From Bordetella parapertussis (GTDB lineage: Bacteria > Pseudomonadota > Gammaproteobacteria > Burkholderiales > Burkholderiaceae_C), in contig CAMDXA010000030.1 in NCBI GenBank assembly GCA_945878065.1, positions 1 through 22,631 on the forward strand: a stretch of 22,631 nucleotides of DNA, given 5' to 3'. Positions 1-8,126 of the stretch are shown in pieces. Under the pieces are notes generated by a model, which was given only the letters and a program-made list of their open reading frames with translations, searched no databases and was not told the origin of the DNA. Each line of letters begins with the position of its first letter. Position 1 is the first letter of the stretch. A program made the position numbers and the translations under genes.

Positions 1-173
1 ATGACCACAAACATACCGCCGGTTTCTTGCTTGAGCGCATGTTGTTGTAGCCCTAAGTGACGCAGCCATTCGGTACGTGCACGCTCAAAAAATTTCAGGT
101 AATTGGCATAAAACACAATGCCACCGGCATCGGTGTCTTCCCAATACACCCGGACGGGAAATTGAAAACTCAT
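1..173 (-). CDS. ybgC: YbgC-type acyl-CoA thioesterase (4-hydroxybenzoyl-CoA thioesterase family), 3' end outside window
   Basis: The first 57 codons are visible; the rest lies beyond base 1. The protein begins [18 protein letters not shown] and continues with a [18 protein letters not shown] stretch. This E-D-T-D-A-G-G-x-V-F/Y motif (residues about 12-20) followed by the helix with ERARTE is the hot-dog-fold signature of YbgC, a small cytoplasmic thioesterase (usually about 130-140 residues) that hydrolyses short or acyl-ACP-derived CoA thioesters and is often encoded next to tol-pal. The ATG at 171-173 overlaps the aminotransferase stop codon in an ATGA (170-173), so the two genes are probably translationally coupled. 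Whether tolQ follows downstream, as in many proteobacteria, cannot be seen. The family call is secure; the exact substrate is not. Confidence 0.9.
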   Translation of the reverse strand, partial: MSFQFPVRVYWEDTDAGGIVFYANYLKFFERARTEWLRHLGLQQHALKQETGGMFVV

Positions 174-1360
174 GCAGTCTCCAATAAGTGGCGTAAGCGT
201 TGTGCGGCGTTGTCGAGTGTTTGCAGCGAACTGGCTGTAGACATTCTGACAAAGTCACCCGGGCGGTGTTGGCTGAAATCTCGACCGGGCGTGATGACCA
301 CATGCGCCTGTTGCATGACATGCTCGGCAAACGCCCAGCTGTCTGCAAGCCCCAGGCGCTCGCAGGCTTGGCGGCAATCCGCCCAGGCATAAAACGCCCC
401 ATCGGGCATGACCGGTACGTTCAAGCCCATGGCATTGAGCTGAGGAATGAACTGATCGCGCCTGTGTTTGAAGGCCGCGCGTCTTTCCTCATAGATGGAC
501 AAACTGTCAGGCTCAAAGCAGGCCAGCGCCGCGTGTTGCGCCACCGTGCTCGCGCATATGAAAAGGTTTTGCGCCAAGCGTTCAATGACCGGCACCAGCG
601 CATCCGGCACCACCAGCCAGCCCAGCCGCCAGCCGGTCATGTTGAAATATTTTGAAAAGCTGTTGATGCTGATGACCTGATCGTCGATGGCCAATGCGGT
701 TTGTCCAAAGGCCGGGTCGTGGCTCAGACCAAGGTAGATTTCATCCACCATGGTGATGCCGCCTTTGGCATTCACAAAACGATGGATCTTGATGAGTTCT
801 TCCATGGCCACAGACGTGCCGGTTGGATTGGACGGTGAGGCCAACAATACCCCCCGGGTAGCAGCTTGCCAGTGTTCCTCGACTTGGGCCGCGCTGAGTT
901 GGAAGCGTTGTTCAGCCGTGGTGGGTAGCAGCACCGCGCGTCCATCGGCAGCCTGCACAAACTGGCGGTTACACGGGTAGCACGGGTCGGGCATCAGCAC
1001 CTCGTCACCCGATTCGATCAACGCCAGACACGCCAATTGCAAGGCTGCCGATGCGCCGGCCGTCACCACAATGCGTCGGGCCGGCACGGACACACCAAAG
1101 CGCGTGCGGTACCAGTCGCTGATGCGCTCGCGCAATGCGTCCAAACCCAAAGCCTGGGTATAGGCTGTGCGGCCTTCTTGGATAGCGCGTATCGCCTCCT
1201 CCTGTACCAAGGGCGGGGCGGTGAAATCGGGTTCGCCAATATTTAAAAACAGCATCGGCGAGTCGCTGTGCTTGACTTGATCGGCGAGTTGTTTGGCGGA
1301 CTTGGCCATCTCCATCACATAGAACGGTGCGATACGACTGGCGCGTTGGCTGATTCGCAT
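170..1360 (-). CDS. Pyridoxal-phosphate-dependent class I/II aminotransferase
   Basis: The 396-residue protein has the fold-type I aminotransferase layout: an N-terminal IGEPDF segment (about 41-46), SPSNPTG (175-181), a DEIY motif (206-209) that holds the pyridine nitrogen and ring, and [18 protein letters not shown] with the Schiff-base lysine at about K237. Length is normal for the family. It resembles the AspC/DapL-like enzymes annotated only as PLP-dependent aminotransferase in Burkholderiales, so the amino donor cannot be fixed from sequence. I chose the ATG at 1358-1360, four bases after the nusB stop, because the protein then starts [18 protein letters not shown] as family members do. 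An upstream in-frame ATG at 1390 has GGAGGT 14 bases before it and would add ten residues. Its own stop overlaps ybgC (ATGA). Confidence 0.9.
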   Translation of the reverse strand: MRISQRASRIAPFYVMEMAKSAKQLADQVKHSDSPMLFLNIGEPDFTAPPLVQEEAIRAIQEGRTAYTQALGLDALRERISDWYRTRFGVSVPARRIVVTAGASAALQLACLALIESGDEVLMPDPCYPCNRQFVQAADGRAVLLPTTAEQRFQLSAAQVEEHWQAATRGVLLASPSNPTGTSVAMEELIKIHRFVNAKGGITMVDEIYLGLSHDPAFGQTALAIDDQVISINSFSKYFNMTGWRLGWLVVPDALVPVIERLAQNLFICASTVAQHAALACFEPDSLSIYEERRAAFKHRRDQFIPQLNAMGLNVPVMPDGAFYAWADCRQACERLGLADSWAFAEHVMQQAHVVITPGRDFSQHRPGDFVRMSTASSLQTLDNAAQRLRHLLETA

Positions 1361-1364
1361 GGCG

Positions 1365-1880
1365 TCAATCGGCTGGGGCAGGCGGCGCATGCTTGTCGGC
1401 CGCGACCTCCAAAGCACGCAGCGATGGGGCCAAGCCGTTGAGCACGGCATTCACATATTTGTGGCCATCGGTGCCGCCGTATTCTTTGGCCAGTTCGATG
1501 CATTCGTTGATGACCACGCGCCAGGGTATGTCTAAGCAATGTTGCATTTCATAGGCGCCAATCCATAAGACGGCATGTTCGATCGGCGATATTTCCGCCA
1601 TTTTTCTGTCTAACAACGGCAGGATGTGGGCGTCAAGCGCCTCGGCTTGCGCGGCGCAGCCGTGCAGCAACGCATCGAAATGCACGCTGTCGGCCTTATG
1701 AAAACCGCTGAGTTCGCGGGTGAAAGTGTCGACATCGTCAGGGGCATTGCGACCAACGATGACTTGGTACAAGGCCTGTACGGCAAACCCCCGAGCGCGA
1801 GTGCGTGCAGCGCGTGCACTGGCGCGGCGCATGTCAGAAGGTTTGCCGGATTTGGCGACGGGGGGAGCAGAGGCGGTCAT
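1365..1880 (-). CDS. nusB: Transcription antitermination factor NusB
   Basis: NusB binds boxA RNA with NusE (ribosomal protein S10) and helps RNA polymerase read through rRNA operons. The 171-residue product starts with a basic leader (about 1-30, rich in R, K and A), then shows the all-helical NusB pattern: [12 protein letters not shown], a central [24 protein letters not shown], and the C-terminal [26 protein letters not shown], which is the most conserved part of the family. It is slightly longer than E. coli NusB (139 residues) because of its N- and C-terminal extensions, which is common in betaproteobacteria. The ATG overlaps the ribH stop as ATGA (1877-1880). The ribH-nusB pairing is a widely conserved neighbourhood. 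Confidence 0.97.
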   Translation of the reverse strand: MTASAPPVAKSGKPSDMRRASARAARTRARGFAVQALYQVIVGRNAPDDVDTFTRELSGFHKADSVHFDALLHGCAAQAEALDAHILPLLDRKMAEISPIEHAVLWIGAYEMQHCLDIPWRVVINECIELAKEYGGTDGHKYVNAVLNGLAPSLRALEVAADKHAPPAPAD

Positions 1881-2344
1881 GTGAGCGTTTTCATCAGCAA
1901 AGCCATTTCCACCGCCACCCGGGCAGCGTCTCGTCCTTTGTCAGTTTGTCTGGCAACGGCTTGGGCTTCGTTTTCGGTGGTGAGGATGGCGTTGGCGATG
2001 GGCAGTCCGTGGTCTAAGGCCAGTTGTGTGATGGCCGAACCGGACTCGTTAGCCACCAGTTCAAAGTGGTAGGTTTCTCCGCGAATAATGCAGCCCAGTG
2101 CAATCAAGGCATCGAAATGACCGGATTGCGCCATGGCCTGTAAAGCCACTGGCACTTCGAGTGCGCCCGGCACTTGCACATGTTGGATGTCTTCAGCCGC
2201 GACTTTGAGTCCATGCAATTCATCGCTGCATGCTTTGGCCAATGCGGCAGTGATGGAAGGGTTGAACCGTGCTTGCACGATGCCTATTCGCAGGCCCTTG
2301 CCGTCCATGTCGCTGCGCGTAGCGCTGAGGTCCGTTTGATGCAT
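1877..2344 (-). CDS. ribH: 6,7-dimethyl-8-ribityllumazine synthase (RibH)
   Basis: RibH condenses 5-amino-6-ribitylamino-uracil with 3,4-dihydroxy-2-butanone 4-phosphate to give lumazine, the penultimate step of riboflavin synthesis; the enzyme normally assembles into a pentamer or icosahedral shell. With the ATG at 2342-2344 the product is 155 residues, the usual size. Visible motifs are FNPSIT (28-33), [11 protein letters not shown] (58-68), and [19 protein letters not shown] (82-100) with the catalytic histidine at about H93, then [13 protein letters not shown]. An in-frame upstream ATG at 2446 would lie inside ribBX and adds 34 unrelated residues, so I reject it. Only two bases separate this start from the ribBX stop. 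Confidence 0.97.
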   Translation of the reverse strand: MHQTDLSATRSDMDGKGLRIGIVQARFNPSITAALAKACSDELHGLKVAAEDIQHVQVPGALEVPVALQAMAQSGHFDALIALGCIIRGETYHFELVANESGSAITQLALDHGLPIANAILTTENEAQAVARQTDKGRDAARVAVEMALLMKTLT

Positions 2345-2346
2345 GC

Positions 2347-3468
2347 TTATTCCTTGGCCAAGTAGCCGGTGATTTCTAAACCATAACCGGCCATGCTGGG
2401 CATGCGTCGTGGATTGCCCATCAAGCGCATTTTGTGCACACCGCAATCGCGCAAAATTTGCGCCCCGATACCGTAGGTGCGCAAATCCATGCGGCCGCGT
2501 TCAGGGGCTTGTGCTGAGCGGGCCAATCCTTCGAACTGTGCCAACAATTGCGCGCCACTTTCGCCGCAGTTGAGCAATACCAAAACGCCGGCTTGTTCTT
2601 TCGCAATGCGTTGTAGAGCCGCGTCCAAGCTCCAAGAATGCATGGCCCGCTGGGGCTCTAACGCATCCAGTACCGACAGCGGTTCGTGCACCCGCGCCAG
2701 CACGGCGGTGTCAACGGACCAATTGCCGCGCACCAATGCCAGATGAACGCTGTCGCTGGGCAGGTCTTTATAGGCATGCGCGGTGAATTCGCCATGGGCG
2801 GTCACCAGTGCCCGGGTGCTGAGTCGTTGCACCAAGGATTCGGTGCGGCTGCGATGCTCGATCAGATCGGCAATCGTGCCGATCTTCAAACCGTGTTCGG
2901 CGGCAAATTGCATCAAGTCAGGCAACCTCGCCATGGTGCCGTCGTCTTTCATGATTTCACAAATAACGGCAGTGGGAGAGCAGCCCGCCATGGCCGCCAA
3001 GTCGCAACCCGCTTCTGTGTGCCCGGCGCGCATTAACACGCCGCCGTCCACTGCTTGCAATGGAAATATGTGACCTGGTTGCACCAGATCGGCAGCGTTG
3101 GCATTGGCAGCAACAGCCACTTGCACGGTACGGGAGCGGTCGGCGGCAGAGATGCCGGTGGTGACGCCTTGGGCGGCTTCGATGGAGACGGTGAATGCAG
3201 TGCTGTGAACCGTGCCGTTGCGCGCCACCATGGGCGGCAGGTTTAAATGTTCGCAACGCTGGCGGGTGAGTGTCAGGCAAATCAGGCCGCGCCCGAAACG
3301 CGCCATGAAGTTGATGGCCTCAGGCGTCACGTGGTCGGCAGCGAGCACCAAGTCACCTTCGTTTTCGCGGTCTTCTTCGTCTACCAAAATCACCATGCGA
3401 CCGGCACGCATGTCGTCAATGATGTCTTGCAGCGGGGAAATGGCGACGGTGGGCGAGTTGGCACTCAT
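2347..3468 (-). CDS. ribB: 3,4-dihydroxy-2-butanone 4-phosphate synthase fused to a degenerate GTP cyclohydrolase II-like domain (RibBX type)
   Basis: Residues 1 to about 215 form a full RibB domain, converting ribulose 5-phosphate to dihydroxybutanone phosphate: [11 protein letters not shown] (30-40), [12 protein letters not shown], and [12 protein letters not shown] are all intact. Residues about 216-373 resemble RibA at the end ([13 protein letters not shown], then MAGYGLEI), but the zinc site is gone: where active enzymes read SECLTGD and RCDCG this protein reads HEPLSVL and RAMHS. The catalytic Q-E-G-R-G-I loop is also replaced. Established knowledge: such proteins, called RibBX, are common in proteobacteria and keep only the RibB activity. 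I infer the same here; a separate ribA should exist elsewhere. The start overlaps the ribE stop as ATGA (3465-3468). Many annotation tools would label it RibBA. Confidence 0.93.
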   Translation of the reverse strand: MSANSPTVAISPLQDIIDDMRAGRMVILVDEEDRENEGDLVLAADHVTPEAINFMARFGRGLICLTLTRQRCEHLNLPPMVARNGTVHSTAFTVSIEAAQGVTTGISAADRSRTVQVAVAANANAADLVQPGHIFPLQAVDGGVLMRAGHTEAGCDLAAMAGCSPTAVICEIMKDDGTMARLPDLMQFAAEHGLKIGTIADLIEHRSRTESLVQRLSTRALVTAHGEFTAHAYKDLPSDSVHLALVRGNWSVDTAVLARVHEPLSVLDALEPQRAMHSWSLDAALQRIAKEQAGVLVLLNCGESGAQLLAQFEGLARSAQAPERGRMDLRTYGIGAQILRDCGVHKMRLMGNPRRMPSMAGYGLEITGYLAKE

Positions 3469-4115
3469 GGGTGAACTTTCTGTGCGGTCGGCGGGTTGTC
3501 AAACTGCAGCATGCGCTCGACATAGCGGGCCACGGTGTCGATTTCTAAATTGACGGGGTCGGACTTGACCAGACTGCCCAAGGCAGTGTTGGCGATGGTG
3601 TGGGGAATCAGGTTGATGGAGATGAGGCAACCGTCCGCCTGGTCGTGCACCCGATTGACCGTCAGACTCACGCCGTTGACGGTGATGGAGCCTTTGTAGG
3701 CCAAGTATTTGGACAGCCCCAGCGGGGCGAGGATTTGCAGCAACCAGCTTTCTCCGACCAATTCGAAGGTGGCGACATTGCCGACACCGTCGACATGGCC
3801 AGAAACAATGTGCCCGCCCAACCGGTCATTGGCGCGCAAAGCTTTTTCCAGATTGAGGGTGGTGCCGATGGTGTCGAGCCGTGCGGTTTTGGCAAGAGAT
3901 TCTGCAGAAATATCGATGGTGAAGACGTTGTCAGCGGTCTTGAAAGAGGTCACCGTCATGCAAGCGCCGTTGAGGGCGATGCTGTCACCCAGCGTTACGT
4001 CATCCAAGTAATGCGCGGGTGTGCTGATCTCAAGGCGCTTGCCATGATCCAAAGAGCGACCCAGGTCGTGGACGGCGGCGATGCGCCCCACGCCGGTAAT
4101 GATTCCGGTGAACAT
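3465..4115 (-). CDS. ribE: Riboflavin synthase, alpha subunit
   Basis: This enzyme dismutates two molecules of 6,7-dimethyl-8-ribityllumazine to riboflavin and the ribitylamino-uracil substrate of RibH. The 216-residue product begins [12 protein letters not shown], the hallmark N-terminus, and contains two lumazine-binding repeats. The first (about 1-100) has [14 protein letters not shown]; the second (about 100-205) has [13 protein letters not shown] at its start and [12 protein letters not shown]. The length is typical (about 200-215). Spacing to ribD is 17 bases, and its stop overlaps the ribBX start. In E. coli nomenclature this gene is called ribC or ribE. No FMN riboswitch precedes it; the gene lies inside a run of rib genes and is probably expressed from an upstream promoter. 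Confidence 0.97.
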   Translation of the reverse strand: MFTGIITGVGRIAAVHDLGRSLDHGKRLEISTPAHYLDDVTLGDSIALNGACMTVTSFKTADNVFTIDISAESLAKTARLDTIGTTLNLEKALRANDRLGGHIVSGHVDGVGNVATFELVGESWLLQILAPLGLSKYLAYKGSITVNGVSLTVNRVHDQADGCLISINLIPHTIANTALGSLVKSDPVNLEIDTVARYVERMLQFDNPPTAQKVHP

Positions 4116-4132
4116 GCGCGTATTTTCGCAGA

Positions 4133-5236
4133 TCAGACGGCGCGCCTGAGAAGTAGCCTTAAATCAGCTCCAATTCGCTCGGTTTGCACATACTGCCAAG
4201 CTTGGGCCTGGGCCAATTCGGTCAAGCCTGGTAGCGCTGCCATGGCGTGACCAGGGCCGGTCAAAAGCGGTGCCATGTACACCAGCAGTTCGTCGATCAA
4301 CCCGGCTTGCAGCAAGGATCCGTTGAGCTTGTGGCCAGCTTCGACATGCACTTCGTTGTACGCCATGGCCCCCAATTGCGCAAGCATGGCGGGTAAATCC
4401 ACCTTGTCGCCCGAGTCGTGCAGGAGAAACAAGTGCGCCCCTTTGGCCTTGAGCGCCTGTTCTTTGGCAGGGTCGTGGAGGGCATGAAAAATCACCACAC
4501 GCCGGGATTCGTTCCACAGGCGTGCGGTCAATGGGGTTTGCAATTTGGAATCGATCAACAGCAGATCAGGCTGACGAGGAGTGTCTACGCCCCGAACATT
4601 CAGCAGTGGGTCGTCATCAAGCACAGTGCCAATGCCGGTGAGAACAGCACATGCGCGGGCGCGCCAACGGTGACCATCTTGGCGGGCCTCAGCTTGGGTG
4701 AGCCATTGGCTGTTACCGTTGTTCAATGCCGTGTGCCCATCCAAGGATTGCGCGATTTTCATACGCAGCCAAGGTTTGCCGGTTTGCATGCGTTTGAAAA
4801 AACCCAGGTTGAGTTCGCGGGCCTGTTCTTCTAACAATCCGGTGTCTACCTGCAGACCGGAGGCGCGCAATTTGGCAAACCCCTGACCGGCGACTTGCGG
4901 ATTGGGGTCTTGCAAACTGGCCACGACCCGGGCAATACCGGCCTCGGCCAATGCGTCGCAGCAAGGACCGGTGCGCCCATGGTGTGCGCAAGGTTCCAAG
5001 CTGACATAAGCGGTGGCACCTTTGACACTGAGTTGCCGGTCTTGTGCATCGCGCAAAGCCATGATCTCGGCATGGGCCCCGCCCGCCATTTGCGTATGAC
5101 CCTGCCCCAACACACTGCCGTCGGGCCCCGTGATGACGCAGCCGACCCGAGGGTTGGGCGATGTGATGAACAGGGCTTGTTCAGCCAAGGCCAGCGCCCG
5201 GTTCATGTGCGCGATATCGAAAGGGGAAAATTGCAT
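4133..5236 (-). CDS. ribD: Bifunctional diaminohydroxyphosphoribosylaminopyrimidine deaminase / 5-amino-6-(5-phosphoribosylamino)uracil reductase (RibD)
   Basis: RibD carries out the deamination and then the NADPH-dependent side-chain reduction after GTP ring opening. The N-terminal deaminase domain (about 1-145) has the zinc motif HAE (55-57) and EPCAHHGRTGPC (81-92), giving ligands H55, C83 and C92. The reductase domain (about 150-367) begins LRMKIAQSLDGHTAL and includes the VLTGIGTVLDDDPLLNVR substrate and cofactor region. With the ATG at 5234-5236 the product is 367 residues, the same as E. coli RibD. An upstream ATG at 5302 would run into the preceding pilin gene and adds 22 residues without family support. 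There are 28 bases between the pilE-like stop and this start, so cotranscription with the pilin module is plausible. Confidence 0.96.
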   Translation of the reverse strand: MQFSPFDIAHMNRALALAEQALFITSPNPRVGCVITGPDGSVLGQGHTQMAGGAHAEIMALRDAQDRQLSVKGATAYVSLEPCAHHGRTGPCCDALAEAGIARVVASLQDPNPQVAGQGFAKLRASGLQVDTGLLEEQARELNLGFFKRMQTGKPWLRMKIAQSLDGHTALNNGNSQWLTQAEARQDGHRWRARACAVLTGIGTVLDDDPLLNVRGVDTPRQPDLLLIDSKLQTPLTARLWNESRRVVIFHALHDPAKEQALKAKGAHLFLLHDSGDKVDLPAMLAQLGAMAYNEVHVEAGHKLNGSLLQAGLIDELLVYMAPLLTGPGHAMAALPGLTELAQAQAWQYVQTERIGADLRLLLRRAV

Positions 5237-5264
5237 CCGAGGATTATCAGCGGCAAGCAAAGAT

Positions 5265-5696
5265 TTATTTGGACCAACAAAAATGCAGATCGCCTTGTGC
5301 ACCGCGTTGCCCGGCCTGGTTGAGCGTCAGAGCGCCGCACTGGTCTGGTTGCTGTCCACGCGCGGGTGTGGCGGTCAATACATAGCTTTGCCCTTGGCTG
5401 GTCAGGGACAAGGTGTAGTTGAACTCCGGGCTGCGCCAAACGGACTCGGGCAACAAGGACGGGTAACTGCCGCTGGATATGGCGGCTTGTTCCAGCCATT
5501 GGGCGGATTTCACCAAAGCCACTTTGGCAAGCTGCCGTTGGCTGCGAGACTGCGCGTTTTGATAGACCGGCATGGCCAAGGCGCTGAGCAGCCCGACGAT
5601 GGCCAACACACAGAGTAATTCAATCAAGGTAAAGCCCGGACTGACAAGCTGACAGGGGCGGGTGATTCTTTGCATGCAAATGAAAGACCGATTCAT
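5265..5696 (-). CDS. pilE: Type IV prepilin, PilE-like minor pilin
   Basis: The 143-residue product has a class III (prepilin) signal: a 21-residue basic leader ending in glycine, then the mature start FTLIELLCVLAIVGLLSALA, with the conserved Glu at +5 (E26) and a hydrophobic helix of about 20 residues. Cleavage by PilD after G21 and N-methylation of F22 are expected. The rest is a small globular domain with two cysteines near the end (CGAL and FCWSK) that could form the D-loop disulfide. In betaproteobacteria a pilE-like gene commonly closes the minor pilin operon, so I treat this as a minor pilin, not the main fibre subunit. The ATG overlaps the pilX-like stop as ATGA (5693-5696). Confidence 0.85.
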   Translation of the reverse strand: MNRSFICMQRITRPCQLVSPGFTLIELLCVLAIVGLLSALAMPVYQNAQSRSQRQLAKVALVKSAQWLEQAAISSGSYPSLLPESVWRSPEFNYTLSLTSQGQSYVLTATPARGQQPDQCGALTLNQAGQRGAQGDLHFCWSK

Positions 5697-6331
5697 GGCA
5701 ACAGCTCCAGCACGCGTTGCAGATCAGCCAAGCGCATGGGTTTGTCCAAGGGTGTGTTTGCAGAGGGTTGCCATACAGCTTGCCATCCGGCTTGTGTGTG
5801 TCGCTGGGAATCCACAGCCACCACCGTAATTCGGTATGTAAACGGATTGGCCAATTCGGTTTTGGGTAAGTTGTTGGGCAACAGTTCAACCCAGTGAAAG
5901 AGTTGCAAACCAGTGGCGTCGGACAACGTATAGGCTCCCTCGGTTCTGCCCAGCCAATCCGCTCTTCGGTTGCTGGCGTCGAGCAGCGACAGGCACACAC
6001 CATGGGCGCAACCCAGTTCAGGCAATTCGGCATGCACCGATTTCCACGCCTCAGTCGTTGTGGGAATGCGCAGAGGCTGCTGGCCATCAGCTTCTGTCGC
6101 CAAGGGCGGATGCATGGCCGCTGCAGCGGTGGTCAGCAATGCGCTGAGGGCGGCTTGACGCAACTGCCATTGCTCAACGTGGTGGCGGCTCCAAGCTTGC
6201 GCCAGGGTGATGTTGCGCCAGCAGGCCAGCAACATCACACTGCAGACCATGGACAGCGCCAGTACCGTGGGCAATGTCAGTCCGCGTTGGGAAAAAAGCT
6301 TCGACAAGGGATGGTGCGCGACACGGCTCAT
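5693..6331 (-). CDS. pilX: Type IV pilus assembly protein, PilX-like
   Basis: The product is 212 residues when started at the ATG 6329-6331, which overlaps the pilW-like stop as ATGA. A basic N-terminus (about 1-18) ends QRG, followed by LTLPTVLALSMVCSVMLLAC, a hydrophobic helix in the place of the pilin N-terminal segment. Position +5 is Thr, not Glu, which is normal for PilX and GspK-type tip pilins. The remainder is a soluble domain with one close cysteine pair (GCAHGVC). Identification rests mainly on the N-terminal architecture and on the order fimT-pilV-pilW-pilX-pilE, because PilX sequences diverge quickly. The expected neighbour pilY1 is missing between this gene and the pilE-like gene. 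Confidence 0.72.
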   Translation of the reverse strand: MSRVAHHPLSKLFSQRGLTLPTVLALSMVCSVMLLACWRNITLAQAWSRHHVEQWQLRQAALSALLTTAAAAMHPPLATEADGQQPLRIPTTTEAWKSVHAELPELGCAHGVCLSLLDASNRRADWLGRTEGAYTLSDATGLQLFHWVELLPNNLPKTELANPFTYRITVVAVDSQRHTQAGWQAVWQPSANTPLDKPMRLADLQRVLELLP

Positions 6332-7041
6332 GGCGACAAATGGGAAAGGTGTAAAACCGAACGCCAAGCCATGGCTCCATTGACCAAGGGTGCGGATGTG
6401 TTGCACGACACACCCGCTGGGGTGGCACTCACACCATTACCGCGAATCTGCAAACACATGTGCACGGCACTGACCGCATCCCAATCGGTGACTTGGGAAG
6501 CCTTTAACCACTGCATCTGTTGGGCAGAAGAATCGGGCAGTTGGCTGCCTATGCGTTGCGCATAAAAAAAGCGCACTTCATCTGTTTGTTCGACCAGTGT
6601 TTGGTAATTGGATGTCGAACGGGCTGCGTCTTTGCAGGCAAAACCACGGGTGTTGTTGCGTCTGAAATCGTCCTGAATCCAAGCCAGATGGGATGCTTCG
6701 TGGCCCTGGCAATCGGCGGGTGTCAGGCTGCGAAATTGCATCAGTTGAAGGGATTTGTCGTCGCCAGCCAAGCTATTTTTCATGCCGTTTAAGACCGGCA
6801 TATTCAGTTCATTGACCAATAACTCTGGCGCCCCCGCACGCATAGCACGCTCACGCAATTTGGCTGTGGCTTGGTGCAGCATTTGGTGCAAGTCCATCTG
6901 TTGTTGCAGCAAAGTTTGGGTGCGTTGCATCCATGCAAACGCACTGAATGCAGCCATCACCACCAACAGGCTGAGCATCATGCCCACCATGCACTGTGCC
7001 AGGCTTTGCCCTTGTTGCGTCGGATACATCAAATTCGCCAT
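6328..7041 (-). CDS. pilW: Type IV pilus assembly protein, PilW-like
   Basis: With the ATG at 7039-7041 the protein has 237 residues and starts MANLMYPTQQG, then QSLAQCMVGMMLSLLVVMAA, a prepilin-like cleavage glycine followed by a hydrophobic helix. A second ATG at 7029 forms a TGATG with the pilV stop and gives a seven-residue leader; I cannot decide between them and neither has a strong Shine-Dalgarno. Unusually, the +5 residue is Gln where PilW members normally carry Glu. The soluble domain has cysteines in ADCQGHEASH, GFACKDA, MCLQIR and VSCNT that may pair. Calling it PilW depends on position in the cluster plus the approximate length. It probably joins the pilus-tip initiation complex. 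Confidence 0.72.
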   Translation of the reverse strand: MANLMYPTQQGQSLAQCMVGMMLSLLVVMAAFSAFAWMQRTQTLLQQQMDLHQMLHQATAKLRERAMRAGAPELLVNELNMPVLNGMKNSLAGDDKSLQLMQFRSLTPADCQGHEASHLAWIQDDFRRNNTRGFACKDAARSTSNYQTLVEQTDEVRFFYAQRIGSQLPDSSAQQMQWLKASQVTDWDAVSAVHMCLQIRGNGVSATPAGVSCNTSAPLVNGAMAWRSVLHLSHLSP

Positions 7042-7511
7042 GTGGTTTGCCAGCAGCGGTGGGCCAAGGGGCAAATATCGCTTGCCTCGGGATGCGGTGT
7101 GGTGGATGAACTGGGCCAAACCAGCAGCAACTGAACATCTGAGGTACTTTGGGTGGTGGTCAAACTGGCTCTGGCCTGCGGAAGTCTTTGTCGCAATTCC
7201 AGCCACCAATCCGCCATATCGGATTGCGCCCATTGCGCCGCACTGCAAGGCCTCGATTGGCAATTCACGGTGGTCGGAACGCTGTCTAAGCCCAGTTGGT
7301 AAAAAGGGGCGGCCCCTGGGTGAACTTGCATGCGTTGCCACAGGTCCTGGGCCATGGCAACAGCTTGTTGCATAGACAAAGCGTCGCGTTGGGCTTGCAT
7401 GGCTTGCAACTGCCAGGCCATCAGGCCCAAACACAACATATTCAGCACCATTAGCGCTGCCATGGCTTCGAGCACAGAAAAACCATGGCAACGACGCATA
7501 GGCTGTGTCAT
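7029..7511 (-). CDS. pilV: Type IV pilus modification/minor pilin protein, PilV-like
   Basis: The 160-residue product starts at the ATG 7509-7511, which overlaps the fimT-like stop as ATGA. The leader MTQPMRRCHG is short and basic; the mature part begins FSVLEAMAALMVLNMLCLGL with Glu at +5 and the E-A-x-x-A-L-x-V-L pattern typical of PilV. The helix is followed by MAWQLQAMQAQRDALSMQQAVAM, the extended amphipathic part of the pilin N-terminal helix. Three cysteines lie in the C-terminal half. PilV primes pilus assembly together with FimT/FimU, PilW, PilX and PilE. A longer in-frame ATG at 7562 would lie inside fimT and is less likely. Confidence 0.75.
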   Translation of the reverse strand: MTQPMRRCHGFSVLEAMAALMVLNMLCLGLMAWQLQAMQAQRDALSMQQAVAMAQDLWQRMQVHPGAAPFYQLGLDSVPTTVNCQSRPCSAAQWAQSDMADWWLELRQRLPQARASLTTTQSTSDVQLLLVWPSSSTTPHPEASDICPLAHRCWQTTWRI

Positions 7512-8107
7512 GCGCAGTTGGCCGATTTGACGAACCGGATCCTGCCAGCGATGTTCATGCACACACTGACTGCCAAGGGTGATTTAAGGGTGCGCGGCAT
7601 GACTTGGAAGCGCAAACCGCCTGCGACAGGCTCGCCTTGGCTGTTGATGGGCAAAAAATCCTTGGCAGGAAAAAGCACCACGCTCAGTTCACCATTCATG
7701 GCGTGGTGAAGCTTCGCGGGTTGTTTGCTGTCGGGGCCGACCACTTCCCATCCGCAGCGCCAGTCACCTGCGGGCAATATACGAGCGCATCCAGTGAGTC
7801 TTTGCAGTTGCAGCGCCTGACCGGTGCGCAGGGCTTGCAAGCGCGCAGACTGTAGATCAGCTGCCCAAGCGCGTGCGGCATTTTCCACCCGCGAACGCCA
7901 TAACCAATGGCTGACGGAAGGCGCAGCCATGGCTGCGGCGACAGCCACAAGGCATATCACCACGCACAGTTCGGCGAGGCTGTAACCCGTTTGCGTGCGA
8001 TGAGTGCACCATGCGTGTGACTGGCTGGTAAAAACGTGCTGAGCTTGCCGGCTAAACAAACCGCACAAGGGCTGAGGAATAAATGACGGATACATGTCCG
8101 CCATCAT
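7508..8107 (-). CDS. fimT: Prepilin-type protein, FimT/GspH-like
   Basis: This is the first gene of the minor pilin module. The prepilin motif is TG followed by YSLAELCVVICLVAVAAAMA, with Glu at +5 and the pseudopilin helix; the soluble domain then shows the GspH/FimT pattern of RVENAARAWAADLQSARLQA and later a GLRFQV strand. The stop overlaps pilV. The start is uncertain: from the ATG at 8107 the leader is 41 residues, unusually long; the ATG at 8095 gives 37, and an in-frame TTG near 8059 gives 25. The function inferred from the family is the cap or initiation complex of the type IV pilus or a DNA-uptake pilus. No type IV pilus motor gene is present in the window. Confidence 0.78.
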   Translation of the reverse strand: MMADMYPSFIPQPLCGLFSRQAQHVFTSQSHAWCTHRTQTGYSLAELCVVICLVAVAAAMAAPSVSHWLWRSRVENAARAWAADLQSARLQALRTGQALQLQRLTGCARILPAGDWRCGWEVVGPDSKQPAKLHHAMNGELSVVLFPAKDFLPINSQGEPVAGGLRFQVMPRTLKSPLAVSVCMNIAGRIRFVKSANCA

Positions 8108-8126
8108 CCGGACATCGGTTTCTAAA

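Noticed and set aside
3600..4250. A 216-residue plus-strand open frame opposite ribE
   Set aside because: Antisense to a gene with clear lumazine-binding repeats; no conserved features of its own.
3465..5236. A possible FMN riboswitch near the rib genes
   Set aside because: The rib genes overlap or lie within 28 bases of each other, leaving no room for the roughly 140-base aptamer, and no RFN-like conserved stretch is visible.
5894..6565. A 223-residue plus-strand open frame opposite the pilX/pilW-like genes
   Set aside because: The minus strand carries continuous, ATGA-linked genes with prepilin motifs; the plus product has no recognisable domain.
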